DNA from: Luzula sylvatica | Taxonomy: Eukaryota > Streptophyta > Magnoliopsida > Poales > Juncaceae | DNA length: 64,000 nucleotides | Assembly (NCBI GenBank): GCA_946800325.1 | Contig: OX326959.1 | Coordinates: 35,640,908 to 35,704,907, forward strand | Direction of reading: 5' to 3' | Shown: positions 1 to 11,400 of the stretch, piece after piece | Layout of the letters: each line of letters starts with the position of its first letter | How positions within the stretch are numbered: position 1 is the stretch's first letter | Made by a program: the position numbers and the translations under genes | Notes under the pieces: model-generated | Told to the model about the DNA's origin: nothing | The model's input: only the letters and a program-made list of their open reading frames with translations | The model's database searches: none

Positions 1-110
1 CACTAAAATTTGAGCATTTTCAAAAAAAATATCTTAATTGAATTTTTTGAAGGTGTTCGACTTCAATTTTTGCATTTTTAAGAGATTTTTGAAAAAATTG
101 AAATTTCTGC

Positions 111-266
111 GTGTTAGTCTTCAATTACGAAGTATTTTGAGTATGACATGAAAATTGAGTATTTTTCTTGTTTTATACTTCAATTTGAACATTTTTTTTA
201 AATTTATTAATTGAATTTTTTGAAGGTGTTAGACTTCTATGTTAGCATTTTTCAGAAAATTTTTTC
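111..266 (+). repeat. 156-bp short monomer
   Basis: This monomer lacks about 18 bases of the C sub-repeat, so the A-tract CAGAAAATTT runs directly into TTCGTGTTAG. The same shortened form occurs at 13692-13847, 58261-58416 and, with a slightly different T/A run, 54633-54789. It is useful as a shared-descent marker. Confidence 0.8.
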
Positions 267-613
267 GTGTTAGTCTTCAATTACGGAGTATTTTGAGTAC
301 GATATGAAAATTGAGTACTTTACATGTGTTACACTAAAATTTGAGCATTTTTTTTAAATTTATTAATTGAATTTTTTGAAGGTGTTCGACTTCAATTTTT
401 GCATTTTTCAGAAGATTTTTGAAAAAATTGAAATTTCTGCGTGTTAGTCTTCAATTAGGAAGTATTTTGAGTATGACATGAAAATTGAGTATTTTTCATG
501 TTTTATACTTCAATTTTAACATTTTTTTTAAATTTATTAATTGAATTTTTTGAAGGTGTTAGACTTCTATTTTAGCATTTTTCAGAAAATTTTTAAAAAA
601 TTGAAATTTTTTC

Positions 614-830
614 GTGTTAGTCTTCAATTGCGGAGTATGTTGAGTACGACGTGAAAATTGAGTATTTGGCTTGTGTTACACTGCAATTTTAACTTTTTTT
701 CGAAAAAATATCTTAATTTTTATACATCAATTTTAACATATTTTAAAAAATACCTTAATTAAATATTTTGAAGGTGTTACACTTCTGTTATTACATTTTT
801 AAGAAAATTTGAAAAAATTGAAATTTGTGT
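614..830 (+). repeat. 217-bp composite monomer with two B sub-repeats
   Basis: The order of parts is A-B-(partial)B-C. One B (GTGTTACACTGCAATTTT) runs via ATCTTAATTTTTATAC straight into a second B (ATCAATTTTAACATATTT) before C. It equals two monomers minus about 130 bp, as expected from exchange between B elements of neighbouring monomers. Same-length copies lie at 14195-14411, 55137-55353 and 58764-58980. Confidence 0.78.
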
Positions 831-847
831 GTGTTAGTCTTCAATTA

Positions 848-865
848 CGTAGTATTTTGACTACG
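848..865 (+). repeat. Hairpin-forming monomer variant (first of 17 sites)
   Basis: The bases CGTAGTATTTTGACTACG form a perfect 6-bp stem (CGTAGT with ACTACG) around a 6-base loop. The usual monomer reads CGGAGTATTTTGAGTACG here and cannot pair this way. I found the same double change starting at 848, 2239, 7267, 12664, 14429, 15830, 21218, 25572, 29401, 35449, 37873, 40760, 43859, 46960, 50759, 55371 and 58998. The structure is visible in the sequence; any function is unknown. Confidence 0.7.
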
Positions 866-2396
866 ATATGAAAATTGAGTATTTTGCATGTGTTACACTA
901 AAATTTTAAAAAAATTTAAAAAAATATCTTAATTGAATTTTTTGAAGGTGTTAAACTTCTGTTTTTGAATTTTTAAGAAATTTTAAAAAAAATTGAAATT
1001 TGTGTGTGTTATTCTTCAATTACGGAGTATTTTGAGTACGACATGAAAATTGAGTATTTTGCTTGTTTTATACTTCAATTTTAACATATTTAAAAAAATA
1101 TCTTAATTAAATTTTTTGAAGGTGTTAGACTTCTGTTTTTGCATTTTTAAGAAAATTTGAAAAAAATGAAATTTGTGTGTGTTAGTCTTCAATTACGGAG
1201 TATTTTGAGTACGATATGAAAATTGAGTATTTTGCATGTGTTACACTAAAATTTTAAAATTTTTTGAAAAAATGTCTTTATTGAATTTTTTGAAGGTAAC
1301 GACTTAAGTTTTTGCATTTTTAAGAGATTTTTGAAAAAATTGAAGTTTGTGCGTGTTAGTCTTCAATTACGAAGTATTTTGAGTACGACATGAAAATTGA
1401 GTATTTTGCTTGTTTTATAGTTCAATTTTAACATGTTTAAAAAAATATCTTAATTAAATTTTTTGAAGGTCTTAGACTTCTGTTTTTGCATTTTTAAGAA
1501 AATTTGAAAAAATTGAAATTTGTGTGTGTTAGTCTTCTATTACGGAGTATTTTGTGTACGATATGAAAATTGAGTATTTTACATGTGTTACACAAAAATT
1601 TGAACATTTTTAAAAAAAAATCTTAATTGAATTTTGTGAAGGAGTTAGACTTCAATTTTTGCATTTTTAAGAGATTTTTGAAAAAATTGAAATTTGCGCG
1701 TGTTAGTCTTCAATTACGAAGTATTTCGAGTATGACATGAAAATTGAGTATTTTTCTTGTTTTATACTTCAATTTTAACATTTTTTTTACTTTATTAATT
1801 GAATTTTTTGAAGGTGTTAGACTTCTATTTTAGCATTTTTCAGAAAATTTTTAAAAAATTGAAATTTTTTCGTTTTAGTCTTCAATTACGGAGTATGTTG
1901 AGTACGACATGAAAATTGAGTATTTGGCTTGTGTTACACTGCAATTTTAACTTTTTTTCAAAAAAAATTCTTAATTTAATTTTTCGAAGGTGTTAGACTT
2001 CAATTTTTGCATTTTTAAGAAATTTTTGAAAAAAATTGAAATTTGTGTGTGTTAGTCTTCAATTACGGAGTATTTTACGTACGACATGAAAATTTAGTAT
2101 TTAGCTTGTTTTATACTTCAATTGTAACATATTTTAAAAAATATCTTAATTAAATTTTTTGAAGGTGTTACACTTCTGTTTTTGCATTTTTAAGAAAAAT
2201 TGAAAAAAATGAAATTTGTGTGTGTTAGTCTTCAATTACGTAGTATTTTGACTACGATATGAAAATTGAGTATTTTGCATGTGTTACACTAAAATTTAAA
2301 CATTTTTTTAAAAAATATCTTAATTGAATTTTTTGATGGTGTTAGACTTCAGTTTTTGCATTTTTAAGAAATTTTTGAAAAAATTGAAATTTGTGT

Positions 2397-2455
2397 GTGT
2401 TAGTCTTCAATTACGGAGTATTTTGAGTACGACATGAAAATTGAGTATTTTGCTT
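2397..2455 (+). repeat. Sub-repeat A (59 bp) of the reference monomer
   Basis: It opens with GTGTTAGTCTTCAATTAC and ends in ATTGAGTATTTTGCTT. This is the least AT-rich third (19 G+C of 59) and carries both CpG sites. It contains the direct repeat GAGTA-TTTT-GAGTA. Its opening matches the openings of B and C at most positions, which supports descent from one ~57-bp unit. Confidence 0.75.
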
Positions 2456-2512
2456 GTTTTATACTTCAATTTTAACATGTTTAAAAAAATATCTTAATTA
2501 AATTTTTTGAAG
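2456..2512 (+). repeat. Sub-repeat B (57 bp) of the reference monomer
   Basis: It opens with GTTTTATACTTCAATTTT and is the most AT-rich third (8 G+C of 57). Across the window B occurs in three main variants: GTTTTATACTTCAATTTT, GTGTTACACTAAAATTTT and GTGTTACACTGCAATTTT. These variants alternate in fixed orders and are the easiest way to tell monomer types apart in the higher-order repeats. Confidence 0.75.
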
Positions 2513-2569
2513 GTCTTAGACTTCTGTTTTTGCATTTTTGAGAAAATTTGAAAAAATTGAAATTTGTGT
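2513..2569 (+). repeat. Sub-repeat C (57 bp) of the reference monomer
   Basis: It opens with GTCTTAGACTTCTGTTTTT (elsewhere GTGTTAGACTTCAATTTTT). It then has TTTTTGCATTTTT and a run of alternating A- and T-tracts around GAAAAAATTGAAATTT that forms short dyads. The shared opening with A and B, at spacings of 59, 57 and 57 bases, is the evidence for an ancestral trimer. Confidence 0.75.
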
Positions 2570-3440
2570 GTGTTAGTCTTCAATTACGGAGTATTTTGAG
2601 TACGATATGAAAATTGAGTATTTTACATGTGTTACACTAAAATTTGAGCATTTTTAAAAAAAATATCTTAATTGAATTTTTGAAGGTGTTAGACTTCAGT
2701 TTTTGCATTTTTAAGAGATTTTTGAAAAAATTTAAATTTGTGTGTGTTAGTCTTCAATTACGAAGTATTTTGGGTATGACATGAAAATTGAGTATATTTC
2801 TTGTTTTATACTTCAATTTTAACATTTTATTTTAAATATATTAATTGAATTTTTTGAAGGTGTTAGACTTCAATTTTTGCATTTTTTCAGAAAATTTTTA
2901 AAAAATTGAAATTTGTGTGTGTTAGTCTTCAATTACGGAGTATTTTGAGTACGATATGAAAATTGAGTATTTTACATGTGTTACACTAAAATTTGAGCAT
3001 TTTTAAAAAAAATATCTTAATTGAATTTTTTGAAGGTGTTAGACTTCTATTTTTGCATTTTTAAGATGTTTTTGAAAAAATTGAAATTTGTCCGTGTTAG
3101 TCTTCAATTACGAAGTATTTTGAGTAGGACATGAAAATTGAGTATTTTTCTTGTTTTATACTTCAATTTTAACATTTTTTTTAAATTTATTAATTGAATT
3201 TTTTGAAGGTGTTAGACTTCTATTTTTGCATTTTTCAGAAAATTTTTAAAAAATTGAAATTTTTTCGTGTTAGTCTTCAATTACGGAGTATGTTGAGTAC
3301 GACATGAAAATTGAGTATTTGGCTTGTGTTACACTGCAATATTAACTTTTTTTCAAAAAAAATTCTTAATTTAATTTTTCGAAGGTGTTAGACTTCAATT
3401 TTTGCATTTTTAAGAAATTTTAAAAAATTGAAATTTGTGT

Positions 3441-6400
3441 GTGTTAGTCTTCAATTACGGTGTATTTTGAGTACGACATAAAAATTGAGTATATCGCTTG
3501 TTTTATGCTTCAATTTTAACATATTTTAAAAAATATCGTAATTAAATTTTTTGAAGGTGTTAGACTTCAGTTTTTGAATTTTTAAGAAATTTTCGAAAAA
3601 ATTGAAATTTGTGTGTGTTAGTCTTCAATTACGGAGTATTTTGAGTACGACATCAAAATTGAGTATTTTGTTTGTTTTATACTTCAATTTTAACATGTTT
3701 AAAAAAATATCTTAATTAAATTTTTTGAAGGCCTTAGACTTCTGTTTTTGCATTTTTAAGAAAATTTGAAAAAATTGAAATTTGTGTGTGTTAGTCTTCA
3801 ATTACGGAGTATTTTTAGTACGATATGAAAATTGAGTATTTTACATGTGTTACACTAAAATTTGAACATTTTTAAAAAAAATATCTTAATTGAATTTTTT
3901 GAAGGTGTTAGACTTCAATTTTTGCATTTTTAAGAGGTTTTTGAAAAAATTGAAATTTGTGCGTGTTAGTCTTCAATTACGAAGTATTTCGAGTATGACA
4001 TGAAAATTGAGTATTTTTCTTGTTTTATACTTCAATTTTAACATTTTTTTTAATTTATTAATTGAATTTTTTGAAGGTGTTAGACTTCTATTTTAGCATT
4101 TTTCAGAAAATTTTTAAAAAATTGAAATTTTTTCGTTTTAGTCTTCAATTACGGAGTATGTTGAGTACGACATGAAAATTGAGTATTTGGCTTGTGTTAC
4201 ACTGCAATTTTAACTTTTTTTCAAAAAAAATTCTTAATTTAATTTTTCGAAGGTGTTAGACTTCAATTTTTGCATTTTTAAGAAATTTGTGTGTGTTAGT
4301 CTTCAATTACGGAGTATTTTACGTACGACATGAAAATTTAGTATTTAGCTTGTTTTATACTTCAATTGTAACATATTTTTAAAAATATCTTAATTAAATT
4401 TTTTGAAGGTGTTACACTTCTGTTATTGCATTTTTAAGAAAATTTGAAAAAAATGAAATTTGTATGTGTTAGTCTTCAATTACGGAGTATTTTGAGTACG
4501 ATATGAAAATTGAGTATTTTGCATGTGTTACACTAAAATTTTAACATTTTTTTAAAAAATATCTTAATTGAATTTTTTGAAGGTGTTAGACTTCAGTTTT
4601 TGAATTTTTAAGAAATTTTTGAAAAAATTGAAATTTGTGTGTGTTAGTCTTCAATTACGGAGTATTTTGAGTACGACATCAAAATTGAGTATTTTGCTTG
4701 TTTTATACTTCAATTTTAACATGTTTAAAAAATTATCTTAATTAAATTTTTTGAAGGCCTTAGACTTCTGTTTTTGCATTTTTAAGAAAATTTGAAAAAA
4801 TTGAAATTTGTGTGTGTTAGTCTTCAATTACGGAGTATTTTGAGTACGATATGAAAATTGAGTATTTTACATGTGTTACACTAAAATTTGAACATTTTTA
4901 AAAAAAATATCTTAATTGAATTTTTTGAAGGTGTTAGACTTCAATTTTTGCATTTTTAAGAGGTTTTTGAAAAAATTGAAATTTGTGCGTGTTAGTCTTC
5001 AATTACGAAGTATTTCGAGTATGACACGAAAATTGAGTATTTTTCTTGTTTTATACTTCAATTTTAACATTTTTTTTAATTTATTAATTGACTTTTTTGA
5101 AGGTGTTAGACTTCTATTTTAGCATTTTTCAGAAAATTTTTAAAAAATTGAAATTTTTTCGTTTTAGTCTTCAATTACGGAGTATGTTGAGTACGACATG
5201 AAAATTGAGTATTTGGCTTGTGTTACACTGCAATTTTAACTTTTTTTCAAAAAAAATTCTTAATTTAATTTTTCGAAGGTGTTAGACTTCAATTTTTGCA
5301 TTTTTAAGAAATTTTTGAAAAAAATTGAAATTTGTGTGTGTTAGTCTTCAATTACGGAGTATTTTACGTACGACATGAAAATTTAGTATTTAGCTTGTTT
5401 TATACTTCAATTGTAACATATTTTTAAAAATATCTTAATTAAATTTTTTGAAGGTGTTACACTTCTGTTATTGCATTTTTAAGAAAATTTGAAAAAAATG
5501 AAATTTGTATGTGTTAGTCTTCAATTACGGAGTATTTTGAGTACGATATGAAAATTGAGTATTTTGCATGTGTTACACTAAAATTTTAACATTTTTTTAA
5601 AAAATATCTTAATTGAATTTTTTGAAGGTGTTAGACTTCAGTTTTTGAATTTTTAAGAAATTTTTGAAAAAATTGAAATTTGTGTGTGTTAGTCTTCAAT
5701 TACGGAGTATTTTGAGTACGACATCAAAATTGAGTATTTTGCTTGTTTTATAATTCAATTTTAACATGTTTAAAAAATTATCTAAATTAAATTTTTTGAA
5801 GGCCTTAGACTTCTGTTTTTGCATTTTTAAGAAAATTTGAAAAAATTGAAATTTGTGTGTGTTAGTCTTCAATTAAGGAGTATTTTGAGTACGATATGAA
5901 AATTGAGTATTTTACATGTGTTACACTAAAATTTGAACATTTTTAAAAAAAATATCTTAATTGAATTTTTTGAAGGTGTTAGACTTCAATTTTTGCATTT
6001 TTAAGAGGTTTTTGAAAAAATTGAAATTTGTGCGTGTTAGTCTTCAATTAAGAAGTATTTTGAGTAGGACATGAAAATTGAGTATTTTTCTTGTTTTATA
6101 CTTCAATTTTAACATTTTTTTTAAATTTATTAATTGAATTTTTTGAAGGTGTTAGACTTCTATTTTAGCATTTTTCAGAAAATTTTTAAAAAATTGAAAT
6201 TTTTTCGTGTTAGTCTTCAATTACGGAGTATGTTGAGTACGACATGAAAATTGAGTATTTGGCTTGTGTTACACTGCAATTTTGACTTTTTTTCAAAAAA
6301 AATTCTTAATTTAATTTTTCGAAGGTGTTAGACTTCAATTTTTGCATTTTTAAGAAATTTCTGAAAAAATTGAAATTTGTGTGTGTTAGTCTCCAATTAC

Positions 6401-8468
6401 GGAGTATTTTACGTACGACATGAAAATTTAGTATTTAGCTTGTTTTATACTTCAATTGTAACATATTTTAAAAAATACCTTCATTAAATATTTTGAAGGT
6501 GTTACACTTCTGTTATTACATTTTTAAGAAAATTCGAAAAATATTAAATGTATGTGTTAGTCTTCAATTACGGAGTATTTTGAGTACGATATGAAAATTG
6601 AGTATTTTGCATGTGTTACACTTAAATTTTAACATTTTTTTAAAAAATATCTTAATTGAATTTTTTGATGGTGTTAGACTTCAGTTTTTGAATTTTTAAG
6701 AAATTTTTGAAAAAATTGAAATTTGTGTGTGTTAGTCTTCAATTACGGAGTATTTTGAGTACGACATGAAAATTGAGTATTTTGCTTGTTTTATACTTCA
6801 ATTTTAAAATTTTTTTTAAATTTATTAATTGAATTTTTTGAAGGTGTTAGACTTCTATTTTAGCATTTTTCAGAAAATTTTTAAAAAATTGAAATTTTTT
6901 CGTGTTAGTCTTCAATTACGGAGTATGTTGAGTACGACATGAAAATTGAGTATTTGGCTTGTGTTACACTGCAATTTTAACTTTTTTTCGAAAAAATATC
7001 TTAATTTAATTTTTTGAAGGTGTTAGACTTCAATTTTTGCATTTTTAAGAAATTTTTAAAAAATTGAAATTTGTGTGTGTTAGTCTTCAATTACGGAGTA
7101 TTTTGAGTACGACATAAAAATTGAGTATTTTGCTTGTTTTATGCTTCAATTTTAACATATTTTAAAAAATATCGTAATTAAATTTTTTGAAGGTGTTAGA
7201 CTTCTGTTTTTGCATTTTTAAGAAAATTTGAAAAAATTGAAATTTGTGTGTGTTAGTCTTCAATTACGTAGTATTTTGACTACGATATGAAAATTGAGAA
7301 TTTTGCATGTGTTACACTAAAATTTTAACATTTTTTTAAAAAATATCTTAATTGAATTTTTTGATGGTGTTAGACTTCAGTTTTTGAATTTTTAAGAAAT
7401 TTTTGAAAAAATTGAAATTTGTGTGTGTTAGTCTTCAATTACGGAGTATTTTACGTACGACATGAAAATTTAGTATTTAGCTTGTTTTATACTTCAATTG
7501 TAACATATTTTAAAAAATATCTTAATTAAATTTTTTGAAGGTGTTACACTTCTGTTTTTACATTTTTAAGAAAATTTGAAAAAAATTAAATTTGTATGTG
7601 TTAGTCTTCAATTACGGAGTATTTTGAGTACGATATGAAAATTGAGTATTTTGCATGTGTTACACTAAAATTTTAACATTTTTTTAAAAAATATCTTAAT
7701 TGAATTTTTTGAAGGTGTTAGACTTCAGTTTTTGAATTTTTAAGAAAGTTTTGAAAAAATTGAAATTTGTGTGTGTTAGTCTTCAATTACGGAGTATTTT
7801 GAGTACGACATCAAAATTGAGTATTTTGCTTGTTTTATACTTCCATTTTAACATATTTAAAAAAATATCTTAATTAATTTTTTTGAAGGTGTTAGACTTC
7901 TGTTTTTGCATTTTTAAGAAAATTTGAAAAAAATGAAATTTGTGTGTGTTAGTCTTCAATTACGGAGTATTTTGAGTACGATATGAAAATTGAGTATTTT
8001 GCATGTGTTACACTAAAATTTAAAAAAAATTTCAAAAAATGTCTTTATTGAATTTTTTGAAGGTGTTAGACTTCAGTTTTTGCATTTTTAAGAGATTTTT
8101 GAAAAAATTGTAGTTTGTGCGTGTTAGTCTTCAATTACGAAGTATTTTGAGTAAGAAATGAAAATTGAGTATTTTTCTTGTTTTATACTTCAATTTTAAC
8201 ACTTTTTTAAAATATATTAATTGAATTTTTTTAAGGTGTTAGACTTTTATTTTTGCATTTTTCAGAAAATTTTTAAAAAATTGAAATTTGTTCGTGTTAG
8301 TCTTCAATTACGTAGTATGTTGAGTACGACATGAAAATTGAGTATTTGGCTTGTGTTACACTGCAATTTTAACTTTTTTTTAAAAAAAATTCTTAATTTA
8401 ATTTTTCGAAGGTGTTAGACTTCAATTTTTGCATTTTTAAGAAATTTTTAAAAAATTGAAATGTGTGT
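3441..8468. repeat. ~5.0-kb unit, copy 1 (29 monomers)
   Basis: The marker GTATATCGCTTG near 3491 recurs near 8519 (offset 5,028) and near 17072 (offset 13,581 from copy 1). 5,028 bp equals 29 monomers of 173.4 bp. Downstream the offset to the next copy becomes 5,047 after a 19-bp deletion at about 4287, 5,049 after a 2-bp difference near 6545, and 5,397 after a two-monomer deletion near 6800. Homology to the second copy ends near 7441. Confidence 0.85.
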
Positions 8469-11400
8469 TTGTTAGTCTTCAATTACGGTGTATTTTGAGT
8501 ACGACATAAAAATTGAGTATATCGCTTGTTTTATGCTTCAATTTTAACATATTTTAAAAAATATCGTAATTAAATTTTTTGAAGGTGTTAGACTTCAGTT
8601 TTTGAATTTTTAAGAAATTTTTGAAAAAATTGAAATTTGTGTGTGTTAGTCTTCAATTACGGAGTATTTTGAGTACGACATCAAAATTGAGTATTTTGTT
8701 TGTTTTATACTTCAATTTTAACATGTTTAAAAAAATATCTTAATTAAATTTTTTGAAGGCCTTAGACTTCTGTTTTTGCATTTTTAAGAAAATTTGAAAA
8801 AATTGAAATTTGTGTGTGTTAGTCTTCAATTACGGAGTATTTTTAGTACGATATGAAAATTGAGTATTTTACATGTGTTACACTAAAATTTGAACATTTT
8901 TAAAAAAAATATCTTAATTGAATTTTTTGAAGGTGTTAGACTTCAATTTTTGCATTTTTAAGAGGTTTTTGAAAAAATTGAAATTTGTGCGTGTTAGTCT
9001 TCAATTACGAAGTATTTCGAGTATGACATGAAAATTGAGTATTTTTCTTGTTTTATACTTCAATTTTAACATTTTTTTTAATTTATTAATTGAATTTTTT
9101 GAAGGTGTTAGACTTCTATTTTAGCATTTTTCAGAAAATTTTTAAAAAATTGAAATTTTTTCGTTTTAGTCTTCAATTACGGAGTATGTTGAGTACGACA
9201 TGAAAATTGAGTATTTGGCTTGTGTTACACTGCAATTTTAACTTTTTTTCAAAAAAAATTCTTAATTTAATTTTTCGAAGGTGTTAGACTTCAATTTTTG
9301 CATTTTTAAGAAATTTTTGAAAAAAATTGAAATTTGTGTGTGTTAGTCTTCAATTACGGAGTATTTTACGTATGACATGAAAATTTAGTATTTAGCTTGT
9401 TTTATACTTCAATTGTAACATATTTTTAAAAATATCTTAATTAAATTTTTTGAAGGTGTTACACTTCTGTTATTGCATTTTTAAGAAAATTTGAAAAAAA
9501 TGAAATTTGTATGTGTTAGTCTTCAATTACGGAGTATTTTGAGTACGATATGAAAATTGAGTATTTTGCATGTGTTACACTAAAATTTTAACATTTTTTT
9601 AAAAAATATCTTAATTGAATTTTTTGAAGGTGTTAGACTTCAGTTTTTGAATTTTTAAGAAATTTTTGAAAAAATTGAAATTTGTGTGTGTTAGTCTTCA
9701 ATTACGGAGTATTTTGAGTACGACATCAAAATTGAGTATTTTGCTTGTTTTATACTTCAATTTTAACATGTTTAAAAAATTATCTTAATTAAATTTTTTG
9801 AAGGCCTTAGACTTCTGTTTTTGCATTTTTAAGAAAATTTGAAAAAATTGAAATTTGTGTGTGTTAGTCTTCAATTACGGAGTATTTTGAGTACGATATG
9901 AAAATTGAGTATTTTACATGTGTTACACTAAAATTTGAACATTTTTAAAAAAAATATCTTAATTGAATTTTTTGAAGGTGTTAGACTTCAATTTTTGCAT
10001 TTTTAAGAGGTTTTTGAAAAAATTGAAATTTGTGCGTGTTAGTCTTCAATTACGAAGTATTTCGAGTATGACATGAAAATTGAGTATTTTTCTTGTTTTA
10101 TACTTCAATTTTAACATTTTTTTTAATTTATTAATTGACTTTTTTGAAGGTGTTAGACTTCTATTTTAGCATTTTTCAGAAAAGTTTTAAAAAATTGAAA
10201 TTTTTTCGTTTTAGTCTTCAATTACGGAGTATGTTGAGTACGACATGAAAATTGAGTATTTGGCTTGTGTTACACTGCAATTTTAACTTTTTTTCAAAAA
10301 AAATTCTTAATTTAATTTTTCGAAGGTGTTAGACTTCAATTTTTGCATTTTTAAGAAATTTTTGAAAAAAATTGAAATTTGTGTGTGTTAGTCTTCAATT
10401 ACGGAGTATTTTACGTACGACATGAAAATTTAGTATTTAGCTTGTTTTATACTTCAATTGTAACATATTTTTAAAAATATCTTAATTAAATTTTTTGAAG
10501 GTGTTACACTTCTGTTATTGCATTTTTAAGAAAATTTGAAAAAAATGAAATTTGTATGTGTTAGTCTTCAATTACGGAGTATTTTGAGTACGATATGAAA
10601 ATTGAGTATTTTGCATGTGTTACACTAAAATTTTAACATTTTTTTAAAAAATATCTTCATTGAATTTTTTGAAGGTGTTAGACTTCAGTTTTTGAATTTT
10701 TAAGAAATTTTTGAAAAAATTGAAATTTGTGTGTGTTAGTCTTCAATTACGGAGTATTTTGAGTACGACATCAAAATTGAGTATTTTGCTTGTTTTATAA
10801 TTCAATTTTAACATGTTTAAAAAATTATCTAAATTAAATTTTTTGAAGGCCTTAGACTTCTGTTTTTGCATTTTTAAGAAAATTTGAAAAAATTGAAATT
10901 TGTGTGTGTTAGTCTTCAATTAAGGAGTATTTTGAGTACGATATGAAAATTGAGTATTTTACATGTGTTACACTAAAATTTGAACATTTTTAAAAAAAAT
11001 ATCTTAATTGAATTTTTTGAAGGTGTTAGACTTCAATTTTTGCATTTTTAAGAGGTTTTTGAAAAAATTGAAATTTGTGCGTGTTAGTCTTCAATTAAGA
11101 AGTATTTTGAGTAGGACATGAAAATTGAGTATTTTTCTTGTTTTATACTTCAATTTTAACATTTTTTTTAAATTTATTAATTGAATTTTTTGAAGGTGTT
11201 AGACTTCTATTTTAGCATTTTTCAGAAAATTTTTAAAAAATTGAAATTTTTTCGTGTTAGTCTTCAATTACGGAGTATGTTGAGTACGACATGAAAATTG
11301 AGTATTTGGCTTGTGTTACACTGCAATTTTGACTTTTTTTCAAAAAAAATTCTTAATTTAATTTTTCGAAGGTGTTAGACTTCAATTTTTGCATTTTTAA

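Larger units (their letters stand above)
2397..2569 (+). repeat. Reference monomer (173 bp)
   Basis: This is a representative full-length monomer, taken by convention from one GTGTTAGTC to the next. It holds 41 G or C in 173 bases by hand count (27 G, 14 C), so it is about 76% AT with clear G-over-C skew on this strand. It contains two CpG sites, in ATTACGG and GTACGAC, both kept in most monomers across the window. It divides into three related parts, A, B and C, listed separately. Confidence 0.9.

Noticed and set aside
4916..5122. 68-codon open reading frame on the + strand
   Set aside because: It crosses more than one satellite monomer, has no recognisable domain, and its composition (F, L, N, I, K) simply reflects AT-rich DNA. 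Near-identical monomers elsewhere interrupt the frame.
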